A stretch of 64,000 nt of DNA, from the NCBI GenBank assembly GCA_039889245.1, contig JAZGVH010000002.1:4278001-4342000 (forward strand), written 5' to 3'. Shown here one piece after another: positions 45,909 to 54,919 of the stretch. The DNA is from Dermatophilaceae bacterium Soc4.6 (GTDB lineage Bacteria > Actinomycetota > Actinomycetes > Actinomycetales > Dermatophilaceae). Positions within the stretch are counted from its first letter, which is position 1; every line of letters begins with the position of its first letter. Under the pieces are notes generated by a model, which made no database searches, was not told the DNA's origin, and was given only the letters and a program-made list of their open reading frames with translations. The position numbers were made by a program, and so were the translations under genes.

Positions 45909-45914
45909 TACGAT
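45909..45914 (+). promoter_or_regulatory. -10 element of leaderless serine hydrolase promoter
   Basis: TACGAT ends 6 bases before the ATG at 45921. Confidence 0.5.
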
Positions 45915-45920
45915 CGGGCC

Positions 45921-47276
45921 ATGGCCTCGACCGTGCTTCCGGCGTCCCTCACCCGCGACCTCGAGCGGCGAGTGCGCACGGCCCAGCGGGACTGGCGCTC
46001 CCCCGGGGTGTCGGCCGGGGTGGTGCGCGACGGGGAGCTCGTGTGGTCGACGCACGTGGGGTCGGCCCGGCTCGAGCCGGGGAGGCCGGGCAGGCCGGCG
46101 AACGACGACACCCAGTACATGATCGGCTCGATCACCAAGACGTTCACCGCCCTGCTGGTGCTGCAGCTGCGCGACGAGGGCAAGCTCGACCTCGACGCGC
46201 CGCTCGGCACGTGGCTGCCGCGCACGAAGCACGCGCCCGTCACCGTGCGCCAGATGCTCTCCCACTCCTCGGGCCTCCAGCGCGAGCCGGTGGGCTACCT
46301 CTGGGAGAGCCTCGAGGCCCCCGACGGTCGCCGGCTGCTCGCCGAGCTCGACGAGGCCGAGCGGGTGCTCGGCCCGCACGTCGCCTTCCACTACTCCAAC
46401 CTCGCCTATGCCCTGCTGGGCCAGGTGGTCGAGCAGGTGGACGGCACCAGCTGGGAGAAGGCCGTCACCACGCGGTTGCTCCAGCCGCTCAAGCTGGGCC
46501 GCACCGGCCTGCGGCCCGCTCGCGACCGGGCCTACGGCTACCAGGTCGACCCCTTCGCCGGCACGGCCCAGGAGGAGCAGGTCTTCGACCTAAAGGCCAC
46601 CGCGGCCCTGGGGGGCCTCTGGTCGAGCACCGGTGACCTCGCGCGGTACGCCGCGTTCCTGGCCGACCCGGCTCCGGCTGTCCTCTCGGCCGAGACCCTC
46701 GGCCAGATGTGTCGTCCCCTCGTCATGGTCGACCCCGACCGGTGGACTGCGGGCTACGGTCTCGGCCTCGGGATGGCACGGCGTGGCGACCGGGTCCTCG
46801 TCGGTCACGGCGGCGCGATGCCGGGCTTCCTCACCGGCCTCCGGGTGCACCGGGGGGAGAAGACGGGGGCGGTCGTCAGCGCCAACGCGTCGTCGCGGGC
46901 CGATGCCCTGGCCCTGGCGGGGGACCTGGTGGTGGCCGTGCTCGATGCCCTCCCCGAGCTCCCCGCACCATGGGTGCCAGAGCAGCGGCACACTGACCTC
47001 GACGAGCTGCTGGGGGCCTGGTGGTCCGAGGGGGAGGAGCTGCGCCTCGAGGTGCGCGAGGGTGATCTGTGGATGGTCTCCGTCGGCGCCGGGGCCCTCG
47101 GGGAGACCCGGTTCGTCCGCGAGTCCGAGGTCGCCTTCCGGGCGGCGGAGGGTCGCGAGCGCGGCGAGCTGCTCGAGATCGTGCGCGACGACGACGACCG
47201 GGTGGCGAAGCTGTACTTCGCGACCTACGCCGTGACCCGCCGTCCCCTCGCGTTCGCCCACCTGGGCCCGGGCTGA
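45921..47276 (+). CDS. Serine hydrolase, class C beta-lactamase/penicillin-binding-like family
   Basis: A 451-residue SxxK-type serine hydrolase. The nucleophile is Ser70 in SITK (Lys73), the Tyr-containing motif is FHYSN near 155, and the third motif region is HGGAMPGF. No signal peptide is visible, so it may be cytoplasmic or exported by another path. About 100 residues follow the catalytic domain (a DUF3471-like beta domain). Members act as esterases, D-aminopeptidases or beta-lactam hydrolases; the substrate here is unknown. Confidence 0.88.
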   Translation: MASTVLPASLTRDLERRVRTAQRDWRSPGVSAGVVRDGELVWSTHVGSARLEPGRPGRPANDDTQYMIGSITKTFTALLVLQLRDEGKLDLDAPLGTWLPRTKHAPVTVRQMLSHSSGLQREPVGYLWESLEAPDGRRLLAELDEAERVLGPHVAFHYSNLAYALLGQVVEQVDGTSWEKAVTTRLLQPLKLGRTGLRPARDRAYGYQVDPFAGTAQEEQVFDLKATAALGGLWSSTGDLARYAAFLADPAPAVLSAETLGQMCRPLVMVDPDRWTAGYGLGLGMARRGDRVLVGHGGAMPGFLTGLRVHRGEKTGAVVSANASSRADALALAGDLVVAVLDALPELPAPWVPEQRHTDLDELLGAWWSEGEELRLEVREGDLWMVSVGAGALGETRFVRESEVAFRAAEGRERGELLEIVRDDDDRVAKLYFATYAVTRRPLAFAHLGPG

Positions 47277-47316
47277 CGGCCACGCCCACCCTCGCCGCAG
47301 GCGGGCGGTGAACGGG

Positions 47317-47895
47317 TCAGGAGGGGAAGCTGCCGCGCTTGACCTGAGGCTTGGGCATCCGCGTGGGACGCAGCTGGAAGGTGCGCATGATGGCGTACAT
47401 GGCTCCGCCGGACGGCACCTTGTCGGCGCCGTACTTGGTGACGAGGCGGCCCTTGATCCGGCGCCACATGATGACGGCGTCGACGACGGCGGCGGCCAGC
47501 AGCCCGTAGACCAGCACGAAGACCGCGAAGCGGGCGGGCGCAGACGGCACCAGCGACAGGAGCAGCACGATGAGCATGACCGGCAGCAGGATCTCGCCGA
47601 TGCTCCACCGGGCATCGATGTAGTCGCGGATGTAGCGACGCTCCGGTCCCTTGTCGCGGGCCGGCAGACCGGAGTCGTCGCCGGTCACCATGGCCTGACG
47701 CTGCTTGGCGTAAGCCGCTCGCCGCTTCTCCTTGTCGACCCCCTTCGCGACCTTGCGGTCGGTCACCACCAGCGGGCGACGGTTGGCCGCCTCCTGGTCC
47801 CGCCGCTTGGGCGTGGGGCGGTTCTTCGCGCCGGGGCGCGCGTCCTGGAGCTGTTGCGCCAGCTCTTCCTTGAGGCTCTTCTTGCGACCGAACAC
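47317..47895 (-). CDS. DUF3043 membrane protein
   Basis: A 192-residue protein. A long basic N-terminal half (MFGRKKSLKEELAQQLQDA, KRRDQEAANRRPLVV, RRYIRDYIDARWS) is followed by two transmembrane helices (about 100-140). This is the actinobacterial DUF3043 form; function unknown. GTG 47895 follows TACGCT by exactly 6 bases (GGGGAG), so the apparent ribosome binding site touching the start codon is better read as the leader of a leaderless start. Confidence 0.87.
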   Translation of the reverse strand: MFGRKKSLKEELAQQLQDARPGAKNRPTPKRRDQEAANRRPLVVTDRKVAKGVDKEKRRAAYAKQRQAMVTGDDSGLPARDKGPERRYIRDYIDARWSIGEILLPVMLIVLLLSLVPSAPARFAVFVLVYGLLAAAVVDAVIMWRRIKGRLVTKYGADKVPSGGAMYAIMRTFQLRPTRMPKPQVKRGSFPS

Positions 47896-47901
47896 CTCCC
47901 C

Positions 47902-47907
47902 AGCGTA
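47902..47907 (-). promoter_or_regulatory. -10 element of leaderless DUF3043 promoter
   Basis: TACGCT on the minus strand, 6 bases before the GTG at 47895; faces the M20 peptidase promoter about 60 bases away. Confidence 0.5.
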
Positions 47908-47981
47908 TGCCGTCCCCCGGGCCTGTCCGTTCCGTCCCCCACCAGCCGGACGACGACGGGGGGCCGATAGTGTCGGGTCAC

Positions 47982-49364
47982 GTGAGTGACGACGTCTCGA
48001 CGACCCCTGACCACCTGATGCCCGAGCAGATCGCGACCGTGAAGGCGCGGGTGACCGCGCTGATGCCCGCGGTGCGCGGCGACCTCGAGGCGCTGGTGCG
48101 CATCCCGAGCGTCTCCCTCGCCTCGTTCGACCAGACCCAGGTCGACCGCAGCGCCGATGCCGTCGCCGAACTGCTGCGGGCCGAGGGGCTCGAGGTCGAG
48201 ATCGTGCGCGAGGGGGGCGCGCCAGCGGTGATCGGGCACCTCGATGGCCCAGCGGGGTCGCCGACCGTGATGCTCTACGCGCACCACGACGTGCAACCTC
48301 CCGGTCACGAGCGCGACTGGGAGACAGCGCCGTTCGAGCCGACCGAGCGCGAGGGGCGGCTCTATGGCCGGGGCGCGGCCGACGACAAGGCCGGGGTGAT
48401 GGCGCACGTCGCCGCGCTGCGTGCCCACAACGGGTCGCTCCCCGTCGGGGTGACCGTCTTCGTCGAGGGTGAGGAGGAGGTCGGCAGCGACTCGCTGCTC
48501 ACCATCCTCGAGCGCCACGGCGAGCGGCTGCGCGCCGACGCCATCGTGCTGGCCGACTCGGGCAACTGGGACATCGGCGAGCCGGCCCTCACCACCACGC
48601 TGCGCGGCATGATCCGCGTCGTCGTCCGCGTCACCACCCTCGACCACGGGGTGCACTCCGGCATGTTCGGCGGGGCCGTGCCCGACGCGATCACCGCCCT
48701 GATCCGGCTGCTCGCGACCCTGCACGACGCGGACGGCAACGTCGCCGTCGAGGGCCTCAAGGCGGGGGAGGCGTCCGACCTCGACTACGACGAGGAGCGT
48801 CTGCGTCGCGAGAGCGGCCTGCTCGACGGGGTGGAGACGATCGGCTCGGGGTCGATCCTGACCAGGCTGTGGAACAAGCCGTCGGCCACGACGATCGGTC
48901 TCAACGCCCCCAGCGTGGAGACCGCCTCCAACACGCTCGTGCCGACGGCCTCGGCGAAGGTGTCGGTGCGCATCGCCCCCGACGAGGACCCCAGGGACGC
49001 CTACCGGCTCGTGCTCGCGCACCTCGAGCGGCACGTGCCCTGGGGGGCCCGGCTCGAGGTCACCCTCGACGACGAGGGACCCGGCTTCGCCGCCGACGCC
49101 CAGGGGCCGGTCTACGACCAGGCCCGGGCGGCGTTCGCCGACGCCTGGGGGGTCGCGCCCGTCGACATCGGTGTCGGCGGCTCCATCCCCTTCGTCGCGC
49201 ACTTCGCCGCGAAGTTCCCCGACGCCGCCATCCTCGTCACCGGCGTCGAGGACCCCGACGCCCGTGCGCACGGCGCCAACGAGTCGCTGCACCTCGGCGA
49301 GTTCGAGCGGGTCTGCCAGGCCGAGGCGCTGCTGCTCGCCCGCCTCGGTGCCATGCCGCGCTGA
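47982..49364 (+). CDS. M20-family metallo-dipeptidase
   Basis: A dizinc peptidase of about 460 residues (M20 dipeptidase, CNDP-like). Metal and catalytic motifs: YAHHDVQPPG, the bridging Asp in GRGAADDKAGVMAH, EGEEEVGS with catalytic Glu, and the last ligand His in DARAHGANESLHLGEF. The lid/dimerisation domain is in the middle (about 190-330). GTG 47982 lies 8 bases after TAGTGT; an ATG 12 codons further and a start 25 codons earlier are alternatives. Divergent from the DUF3043 gene. Substrate specificity is unknown. Confidence 0.9.
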   Translation: MSDDVSTTPDHLMPEQIATVKARVTALMPAVRGDLEALVRIPSVSLASFDQTQVDRSADAVAELLRAEGLEVEIVREGGAPAVIGHLDGPAGSPTVMLYAHHDVQPPGHERDWETAPFEPTEREGRLYGRGAADDKAGVMAHVAALRAHNGSLPVGVTVFVEGEEEVGSDSLLTILERHGERLRADAIVLADSGNWDIGEPALTTTLRGMIRVVVRVTTLDHGVHSGMFGGAVPDAITALIRLLATLHDADGNVAVEGLKAGEASDLDYDEERLRRESGLLDGVETIGSGSILTRLWNKPSATTIGLNAPSVETASNTLVPTASAKVSVRIAPDEDPRDAYRLVLAHLERHVPWGARLEVTLDDEGPGFAADAQGPVYDQARAAFADAWGVAPVDIGVGGSIPFVAHFAAKFPDAAILVTGVEDPDARAHGANESLHLGEFERVCQAEALLLARLGAMPR

Positions 49365-49405
49365 CGGGCGCCGAGACTCCGTACCCAGGCTGACGTGGGG
49401 GCCGG

Positions 49406-49411
49406 TAGGTT
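49406..49411 (+). promoter_or_regulatory. -10 element of leaderless promoter for gene at 49418
   Basis: TAGGTT ends 6 bases before the ATG. Confidence 0.5.
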
Positions 49412-49417
49412 CGCGAC

Positions 49418-50662
49418 ATGAGCAGCACCGCGTCGCCCCGCCAGCACGACATCGTCGTCTACGGAGCCACGGGCTTCGTGGGTCGCCTCCTGGCCGCAGA
49501 CCTCGCCGAGCACGCCCCCGCGGGGACGCGGATCGCCCTGGCCGGCCGCTCGCGCAAGCGCCTCTCCTCCACCCGGGACGCGCTGCCCGCCGCCGCCCAG
49601 GGCTGGCCCCTGATCGTGGCCGACGCCTCGCGCACCGACGAGATGCAGGCACTCGCGGCCAGCGCCCGCGTCGTCGTGACGACGGTCGGCCCCTACGCGC
49701 GCTATGGCCTGCCGTTGGCGATGGCCTGCGCCGCGGCGGGCACCGACTACGCGGACCTCACCGGCGAGGTGCTCTACGTGCGCGACCTCGCCGAAGCCTG
49801 CCACGAGGCCGCGGCCCTGTCGGGGGCCCGGCTGGTCACCTCCTGCGGCTTCGACTCCGTGCCCAGCGACCTGGCGGCCTGGATGCTGCACCGTCGGGCG
49901 CGCATCGACGGCGCCGGTGGGCTCGGCGACACGACGCTGCTCGTGACCCGGATGCGTGGCGGCGTGAGCGGCGGCACGGTCGACTCGATGCGCGCCCAGC
50001 TGGAGGCCGTGGCGGCCGACCCGACGCGCCGCTCGGTCGTCCTCGACCCCTTCGGGCTCAGCCCCGACCGGGCCGCCGACCCCTCGAAGCCGGACACCGT
50101 GACCCACCGCGACCTGATGGTGCCCTTCCGTGACGAGCGGACGGGCCAGTGGACGGCACCCTTCGTGATGGCGCCCTACAACACCCGCATCGTGCGTCGA
50201 AGCGACGCGCTGCTCGGGCACGCCTACGGTTTGCGGTTCCGCTACCGCGAGGCCATGGCCTTCGGCACCGGACCCCGCGCCCGGGCCACGGCCTACGGCC
50301 TGACCGCCGGCCTCGGCCTCGGGATGGCGGCGATGTCGAACGGCGTGACCCGTTCCCTCGCCGACCGGCTGCTGCCGGCGCCCGGCGACGGCCCCGACGA
50401 GGAGGCCCGCCGCACCGGTCGCTTCCGCACGGAGACCCGCACCACCACCGACACCGGCCGGCGCTACGTCGCCACGGTCGCGGCCCAGGGCGACCCCGGC
50501 TACGCCGCGACCGCGGTGATGCTCGGCGAGTCCACGCTGTCGCTCGCCCTCGACCCGCGGGCCTCCGGCGGGGGAGTGCTCACCCCGGCCGTGGCCCTCG
50601 GTGGCGCGCTCGTCGACCGCCTGCGCTCGCGCGGCTTCACGATGTCGGTCGACACGGAGTAG
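49418..50662 (+). CDS. Saccharopine dehydrogenase-like oxidoreductase (trans-acting enoyl reductase type)
   Basis: A 414-residue NAD(P)-binding protein. The N-terminal Rossmann motif is YGATGFVGRLLA; TTVGPYARYGLPLA and GTDYADLTGE are characteristic of the saccharopine-dehydrogenase-like group that includes mycobacterial trans-acting enoyl reductases. CGFDSVPSDL follows. The C-terminal half contains short hydrophobic stretches (GLTAGLGLGMAAMS). No polyketide synthase is nearby, so the physiological substrate is open; a lipid-related reduction is only a guess from the family. Confidence 0.87.
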   Translation: MSSTASPRQHDIVVYGATGFVGRLLAADLAEHAPAGTRIALAGRSRKRLSSTRDALPAAAQGWPLIVADASRTDEMQALAASARVVVTTVGPYARYGLPLAMACAAAGTDYADLTGEVLYVRDLAEACHEAAALSGARLVTSCGFDSVPSDLAAWMLHRRARIDGAGGLGDTTLLVTRMRGGVSGGTVDSMRAQLEAVAADPTRRSVVLDPFGLSPDRAADPSKPDTVTHRDLMVPFRDERTGQWTAPFVMAPYNTRIVRRSDALLGHAYGLRFRYREAMAFGTGPRARATAYGLTAGLGLGMAAMSNGVTRSLADRLLPAPGDGPDEEARRTGRFRTETRTTTDTGRRYVATVAAQGDPGYAATAVMLGESTLSLALDPRASGGGVLTPAVALGGALVDRLRSRGFTMSVDTE

Positions 50663-50695
50663 CGAGGGTCGGCGCCGCGTCCGCCGCCCCCGGGG

Positions 50696-51910
50696 TCAGT
50701 CCCTGTGGGTGCGTCCCGGCAGCGCGAGCATCTGGTCGAGGGCGACCTTCGCCCAGTGGGCGACGTCGGGGTCGACCTCGATGCGGTTGACGACCCGGCC
50801 CGCGACGAGCGACTCGAGGGCCCACACGAGGTGCGGCAGGTCGATGCGGTTCATCGTCGAGCAGTAGCAGACATCCTTCTCCAGGAACGCGATTCGCTGT
50901 TCGGGGAACATCTGGCGCAGCCGGTTCACCAGGTTGAGCTCGGTGCCCACGACCCACGAGGTGCCGGCCGGTGCGGCGGCGATGGTCGAGATGATCCGCT
51001 CCGTCGAGCCGATCTCGTCGGCGAGCTCGCACACCTCGTAGCGGCACTCGGGGTGCACGATCACCCTCACGTCGGGGATCTCGCGCCGCGCCTGCTCGAC
51101 GGCCTGGGTGGAGAAGCGGCCGTGCACCGAGCAGTGACCGCGCCACAGGATCATCCGCGCCGCCCGCACTTGCGCGGTGGTGAGACCGCCGTGGGGCTGG
51201 TGCGGGTCCCAGACGACGCAGTCGTCGAGCGAGCCGCCGAGGTCGCGCACCCAGGTGTTGCGCCCGAGGTGCTGGTCGGGCAGGAAGAGGACCTTGCCGC
51301 CGCCGCCGCTCCCGCCGGTGCGGTCGAAGGCCCAGGCCAGGGCGGTCGCCGCGTTGCTCGAGGTGCAGATCGTGCCACTGTGCCGCCCCGTGAAGGCCTT
51401 GATCGCGGCCGAGGAGTTCATGTAGGTCACCGGGGTGACGGCGGCGGCGCCGTCCTCGCCGAGCATGTCGACCAGGTCGTCCCAGGCGTCCTCGACCTGC
51501 GCCGTACCGGCCATGTCGGCCATCGAGCAGCCCGCCGCCAGGTCGGGCAGCACCACCTGCTGGCCGGGCCCGGTGAGGATGTCGGCCGACTCGGCCATGA
51601 AGTGCACCCCGCAGAAGATGATGTAGGGCGCGTCGGGTCGCGCCGCCGCCTGCTGCGCGAGCTTGAAGCTGTCGCCGGTGACGTCGGCGAACTCGATGAC
51701 CTCGTCGCGCTGGTAGTGGTGGCCGAGGACGAAGACCGAGCCGCCCAGCGCGGCCTTGGCCGCCCGGGCGCGCTCGACCAGGGCCGGGTCCGACGCCGGT
51801 GGCAGGTCACCGGGGCACTCGACGCCGCGCTCCGAGTCGAGGTCGGTGCCCTGCCCGAGGACCAGCAGGGGCAGCAGCGAGGGGCGGGGGTGGGTCGTCT
51901 GGGCGCTCAC
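50696..51910 (-). CDS. nadA: Quinolinate synthase
   Basis: A 4Fe-4S enzyme of NAD biosynthesis that condenses iminoaspartate with dihydroxyacetone phosphate; 404 residues. Substrate and cluster motifs are GHHYQRDEVIEFAD, FCGVHFMAESADIL, LPDLAAGCSMADMA, HPECRYEV and DVCYCSTMNRIDLPHL. GTG 51910 gives MSAQTTHPRP and lies 6 bases after TACGAT. nadB and nadC are not adjacent, so it may be a stand-alone unit. It is divergent from the esterase gene, with start codons 68 bases apart. Confidence 0.94.
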   Translation of the reverse strand: MSAQTTHPRPSLLPLLVLGQGTDLDSERGVECPGDLPPASDPALVERARAAKAALGGSVFVLGHHYQRDEVIEFADVTGDSFKLAQQAAARPDAPYIIFCGVHFMAESADILTGPGQQVVLPDLAAGCSMADMAGTAQVEDAWDDLVDMLGEDGAAAVTPVTYMNSSAAIKAFTGRHSGTICTSSNAATALAWAFDRTGGSGGGGKVLFLPDQHLGRNTWVRDLGGSLDDCVVWDPHQPHGGLTTAQVRAARMILWRGHCSVHGRFSTQAVEQARREIPDVRVIVHPECRYEVCELADEIGSTERIISTIAAAPAGTSWVVGTELNLVNRLRQMFPEQRIAFLEKDVCYCSTMNRIDLPHLVWALESLVAGRVVNRIEVDPDVAHWAKVALDQMLALPGRTHRD

Positions 51911-51916
51911 CTCCCG

Positions 51917-51922
51917 ATCGTA
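51917..51922 (-). promoter_or_regulatory. -10 element of leaderless nadA promoter
   Basis: TACGAT on the minus strand, 6 bases before GTG 51910; the opposing -10 at 51967 lies 45 bases away. Confidence 0.5.
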
Positions 51923-51966
51923 TGCCGCTCGGATGCTGCCGTCAGGCACCGTGCAGGCGCGCGACC

Positions 51967-51972
51967 TACGCT
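51967..51972 (+). promoter_or_regulatory. -10 element of leaderless esterase promoter
   Basis: TACGCT ends 6 bases before the ATG at 51979. Confidence 0.5.
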
Positions 51973-51978
51973 TGGCGG

Positions 51979-53115
51979 ATGAGCCTCGACGGGCCGGCCC
52001 TGCTGGTGTGCACGTCCGTGCTCGTGCTCGCTGCGCTGATCGGAGCGGCCCTCGTGGCCCCGCGCACCGCACGCACCCTGCGGGGCCTGCTCGCCCGCGT
52101 CGGTCTGCAGATCGGGGTGAGTGCCCTGGTGCTGCTGCTGGCCGGCGTGGTGCTGAACGACCAGTACGGCTTCTTCTCCAGCTGGAGGGACCTCCTGGGC
52201 AACAGCGGTGGCCAGGACGTGTCCCGGGGCGGCACCACGGCCACCGGGGCCCTCGCCGAGACGGCACCCGGCCCCGGGCTGGCCCCGGTCGCGCCACCCG
52301 ACCTGACGCGTCCGCCCCTGCCCGAGCCCGGCCAGCGGCGCCAGCACTTCACGGTCCACGGGTCCCGGTCGGGGCTGCACGGCACCGTGCTGGTGCAGCT
52401 GCCGGCCGACTACTCCAGCCCGGGTGCCGCCACGCGCACCTACCCGGTCATCGAGGTGTTCCAGGGCTATCCGGGGACCCCGGCGTCGTGGCTCGACACC
52501 GCCGGGCTCGCCTCCACCTTCGACGCCATGGCCCAGCAGCACCAGCTGGCCGACGCGATCGTGGTGTCGCCCCAGATCGAGTTCCCCGCCGGGCGCGACA
52601 CCGAGTGCGTCGACGGGGGCAGGGGCCTGCCGGCCGTGGAGACCTGGGTCGGCCAGGACGTCCCGGACTTCGTGGTCACCCGCCTGCGGGCCCGCTCGTC
52701 GCGCACGTCGTGGGCGACGGCAGGCTACTCGTCCGGGGGCTACTGCGCTGCCCTGACGACCATGCTCCACCCCGACGTCTTCGGGTCGTCCATCGTCCTG
52801 GCCGGCTACTTCCAGCCCAGCTTCGAGCCCGGCTACGAACCCTTCACCACCCGCAGCCTCGAGGCCGCTCGCGACGACCTCGTCGCCCTGGCCGGGCAGC
52901 AGCCACCCCCGGTGGCGATCTGGGACTTCGCCAGCAAGGCCGACGGGCTCTCCTATCCCACGTCGCGCCAGTTCGTGCGTGCGGCCCGCGGGCCCCTCTC
53001 GGTGACCTCGGTCGTCGACGTCGACTCCGGGCACCGGGTCGCGGTGTGGGTGTCGGTGCTTCCGCAGGCGCTGCGCTGGCTGGCCGCCACCTCCCGGGGG
53101 TTCGCGCCCTCCTGA
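51979..53115 (+). CDS. Membrane-anchored esterase of the alpha/beta-hydrolase (Esterase D/mycolyltransferase-like) family
   Basis: A 378-residue protein. Two N-terminal transmembrane helices (about 5-27 and 39-60) tether an external domain. The catalytic domain has the strand-turn VFQGYPGTPASW, a nucleophile elbow GYSSGGYCA, an Asp in SKADGLSYP and the His in DVDSGHRVAVW. The GYSSGG elbow and order resemble the esterase-D/antigen-85-like group, acting on cell-envelope esters. A link to mycolic acids is not implied, as the organism type lacks them. Glycerate kinase follows 25 bases later. Confidence 0.82.
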   Translation: MSLDGPALLVCTSVLVLAALIGAALVAPRTARTLRGLLARVGLQIGVSALVLLLAGVVLNDQYGFFSSWRDLLGNSGGQDVSRGGTTATGALAETAPGPGLAPVAPPDLTRPPLPEPGQRRQHFTVHGSRSGLHGTVLVQLPADYSSPGAATRTYPVIEVFQGYPGTPASWLDTAGLASTFDAMAQQHQLADAIVVSPQIEFPAGRDTECVDGGRGLPAVETWVGQDVPDFVVTRLRARSSRTSWATAGYSSGGYCAALTTMLHPDVFGSSIVLAGYFQPSFEPGYEPFTTRSLEAARDDLVALAGQQPPPVAIWDFASKADGLSYPTSRQFVRAARGPLSVTSVVDVDSGHRVAVWVSVLPQALRWLAATSRGFAPS

Positions 53116-53140
53116 CCGCCGAGGGTGGGACGATGGTGGT

Positions 53141-54328
53141 GTGCGCGTCCTCCTGGCCCCCGACCGGTTCTCCGGCACCCTGACCGCCGCCGAAGCCGCC
53201 GAGGCGATGCGGGTCGGGTGGGCCGCAGGCGCCGCACACGACCACGTGGAGGTGCAGCCGTTGTCCGACGGAGGCAGCGGCCTGCTCGACGTCCTCGGCC
53301 CCGCCCTCGGTGGTGAGCTGCTCGCCCTCACCGTGCGTGACCCGCTCGGCACCCCGGTGCCGGCGGCGGTGCTGCTGGTCGAGGGCGGACGGGACGGGGC
53401 AGGGGGCGCGAGTGCGCCGGGGCCCACCGCCTACATCGAGGCGGCGCAGGCCGTCGGTCGCCACCTCGTCGGTGACGACCACCGCACTCCCGGCACCCTC
53501 AGCTCGGCGGGTGTCGGCGACCTCGTCGACGCCGCCCTGAGGGCGGGGGCCCGGCGCATCGTCGTCGGCATCGCCGACACGGCGACCCACGACGCCGGCG
53601 CCGGCCTGCTGGCGGCGCTCGGCGCGGGCGCGCCCGAGCGGCTGGGTCGCGGGGGTCTCGCCCTCGAGCACGTCGCGCCCGCCGACCTGGCCGGGCTCGA
53701 CGACGTCGTCCGGCGGCTCGCCGGCATCGACCTCGTCGTCGCCAGCCCCCACGAGCTGCCCCTGCTCGGTCTGCAGGGCGCGAGCGCCGTCGAGGCAGAG
53801 GGCCGTGGGGCCACCCCCGAGCAGGCGCAGGCGCTCGAGGCGACGTTCGGCCACCTGGCGGCCGTGGTCGGTCGCGTGCGGCCCGCCCGCACCGACCTGC
53901 TCAGCGGTCGCGCGCTCCGTCCGGAGAAGGCTCCGGGGGCCGGCGCCGGTGGCGGGCTCGGCTGGGCGCTGCACGTGCTGGGCGCCAGGTTCGCCGACGG
54001 CGCGAGCCTCGTGGCCGACGCGGTCGGCCTGAGGGACCGGGTGGCGGCCTGCGACCTCGTCGTGACGGGGGAGGGCAGCTACGGCTGGCGCAGCCTGCGG
54101 GGGCGGGTGGTCTCGCAGGTGGCGGGGCTCGCCCTCGAGGCGGGCGTGCCCTGCGTCGTGCTCGCCGGCCAGGTGACGGTCGGCCGTCGTGAGGCGATGG
54201 CAGCAGGGCTCTCGGGCACGTACGCGGTGGTCGAGCGACCGCGCGACGTGCCGGCCGCGCTCGCCGACCCGGCCGGGACCCTGTCGGCGCGGTCGGCGCG
54301 CGTGGCCACGACGTGGTCGCCGGGCTGA
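53141..54328 (+). CDS. Glycerate kinase
   Basis: Phosphorylates D-glycerate using ATP (type I/GlxK-like family), 395 residues. Landmarks are VLLAPDRFSGTLTAAEAAEAM at the N-terminus (shown in part as APDRFSGTLTA), PLSDGGSGLLDVL, the nucleotide/substrate segment GAGAGGGLGWALHVLGA and VVTGEGSYGWRSLRGRV near the end. GTG 53141 was chosen since the family starts right there; GACGAT 6 bases before it is a near match to the leaderless pattern. It corresponds to Rv2205c, just upstream of an ErpA-type gene, as in mycobacteria. Confidence 0.92.
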   Translation: MRVLLAPDRFSGTLTAAEAAEAMRVGWAAGAAHDHVEVQPLSDGGSGLLDVLGPALGGELLALTVRDPLGTPVPAAVLLVEGGRDGAGGASAPGPTAYIEAAQAVGRHLVGDDHRTPGTLSSAGVGDLVDAALRAGARRIVVGIADTATHDAGAGLLAALGAGAPERLGRGGLALEHVAPADLAGLDDVVRRLAGIDLVVASPHELPLLGLQGASAVEAEGRGATPEQAQALEATFGHLAAVVGRVRPARTDLLSGRALRPEKAPGAGAGGGLGWALHVLGARFADGASLVADAVGLRDRVAACDLVVTGEGSYGWRSLRGRVVSQVAGLALEAGVPCVVLAGQVTVGRREAMAAGLSGTYAVVERPRDVPAALADPAGTLSARSARVATTWSPG

Positions 54329-54330
54329 GT

Positions 54331-54390
54331 CGACACCGGCCGACTCCGGCCGACTCCGGCCGACTCCGGCCGACACCGGCCGACACCGGC
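54331..54390 (+). repeat. Six direct repeats of a 10-bp unit upstream of erpA
   Basis: Six head-to-tail copies of CGAC(A/T)CCGGC begin 2 bases after the glycerate kinase stop and fill 60 bases exactly. Units 1, 5 and 6 have A and units 2-4 have T at the variable position. A 10-bp period places each copy on the same helical face. The -10 of erpA starts 22 bases after the array. Confidence 0.95.
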
Positions 54391-54412
54391 TCGGTGGCCA
54401 GCCGCGGCGACG

Positions 54413-54418
54413 TATCCT
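54413..54418 (+). promoter_or_regulatory. -10 element of erpA promoter
   Basis: TATCCT, about 90 bases before the erpA ATG. No clear -35 is visible; the direct-repeat array occupies the region where activators or alternative sigma factors would bind. It gives erpA an unusually long leader for this window. Confidence 0.4.
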
Positions 54419-54507
54419 TGGCGCAGGGCACGGGGGAACACATCCCGGGCCCCAGAGGTTCACTGACTACCCAAAGCCTCCACCAGCCAGACGTAAGGAC
54501 GATTCGG

Positions 54508-54876
54508 ATGAGCGTTCAGGACCAGCAGGCCACGACCACCGAGACGGAGACCCACAAGGTCCTCGTGACCGATGTGGCGGCCGCGAAGGTCAAGAGCCTG
54601 CTCGAGCAGGAGGGCCGCGACGACCTGCGGCTGCGCGTCGGCGTGCAGCCCGGCGGCTGCTCCGGCCTGATCTACCAGCTCTACTTCGACGAGCGCAGCC
54701 TCGACGGTGACCTCGTGAAGGACTACGACGGTGTCGAGGTCGTCGTCGACCGGATGAGTGCCCCCTACCTCGAGGGCGCGACGATCGACTTCTCCGACAC
54801 CATCGAGAAGCAGGGTTTCACCATCGACAACCCCAACGCCGGCAGCTCGTGCGCCTGCGGTGACAGCTTCAGCTGA
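54508..54876 (+). CDS. erpA: Iron-sulfur cluster carrier of the ErpA/IscA (HesB) family
   Basis: An A-type carrier that donates Fe-S clusters to apoproteins, 122 residues. The three conserved cysteines are in PGGCSGL and the C-terminal CACGDSF pair (C-x-C). It follows ATG 54508, with AAGGA 8 bases upstream. The mycobacterial counterpart Rv2204c has the same gene order between glycerate kinase and the PfkB kinase gene. LipA and NadA in this window are likely clients, as both need 4Fe-4S clusters. A strong hairpin follows the stop. Confidence 0.94.
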   Translation: MSVQDQQATTTETETHKVLVTDVAAAKVKSLLEQEGRDDLRLRVGVQPGGCSGLIYQLYFDERSLDGDLVKDYDGVEVVVDRMSAPYLEGATIDFSDTIEKQGFTIDNPNAGSSCACGDSFS

Positions 54877-54919
54877 CCCTCGCGGTCAGAGGGACCACCA
54901 CGCACGATCGGCAGGCCTG

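Noticed and set aside
47763-49652. A 629-codon minus-strand frame over the M20 peptidase
   Set aside because: Composition is Arg/Gly/Val-rich shadow translation; the plus-strand M20 peptidase has clear zinc motifs.
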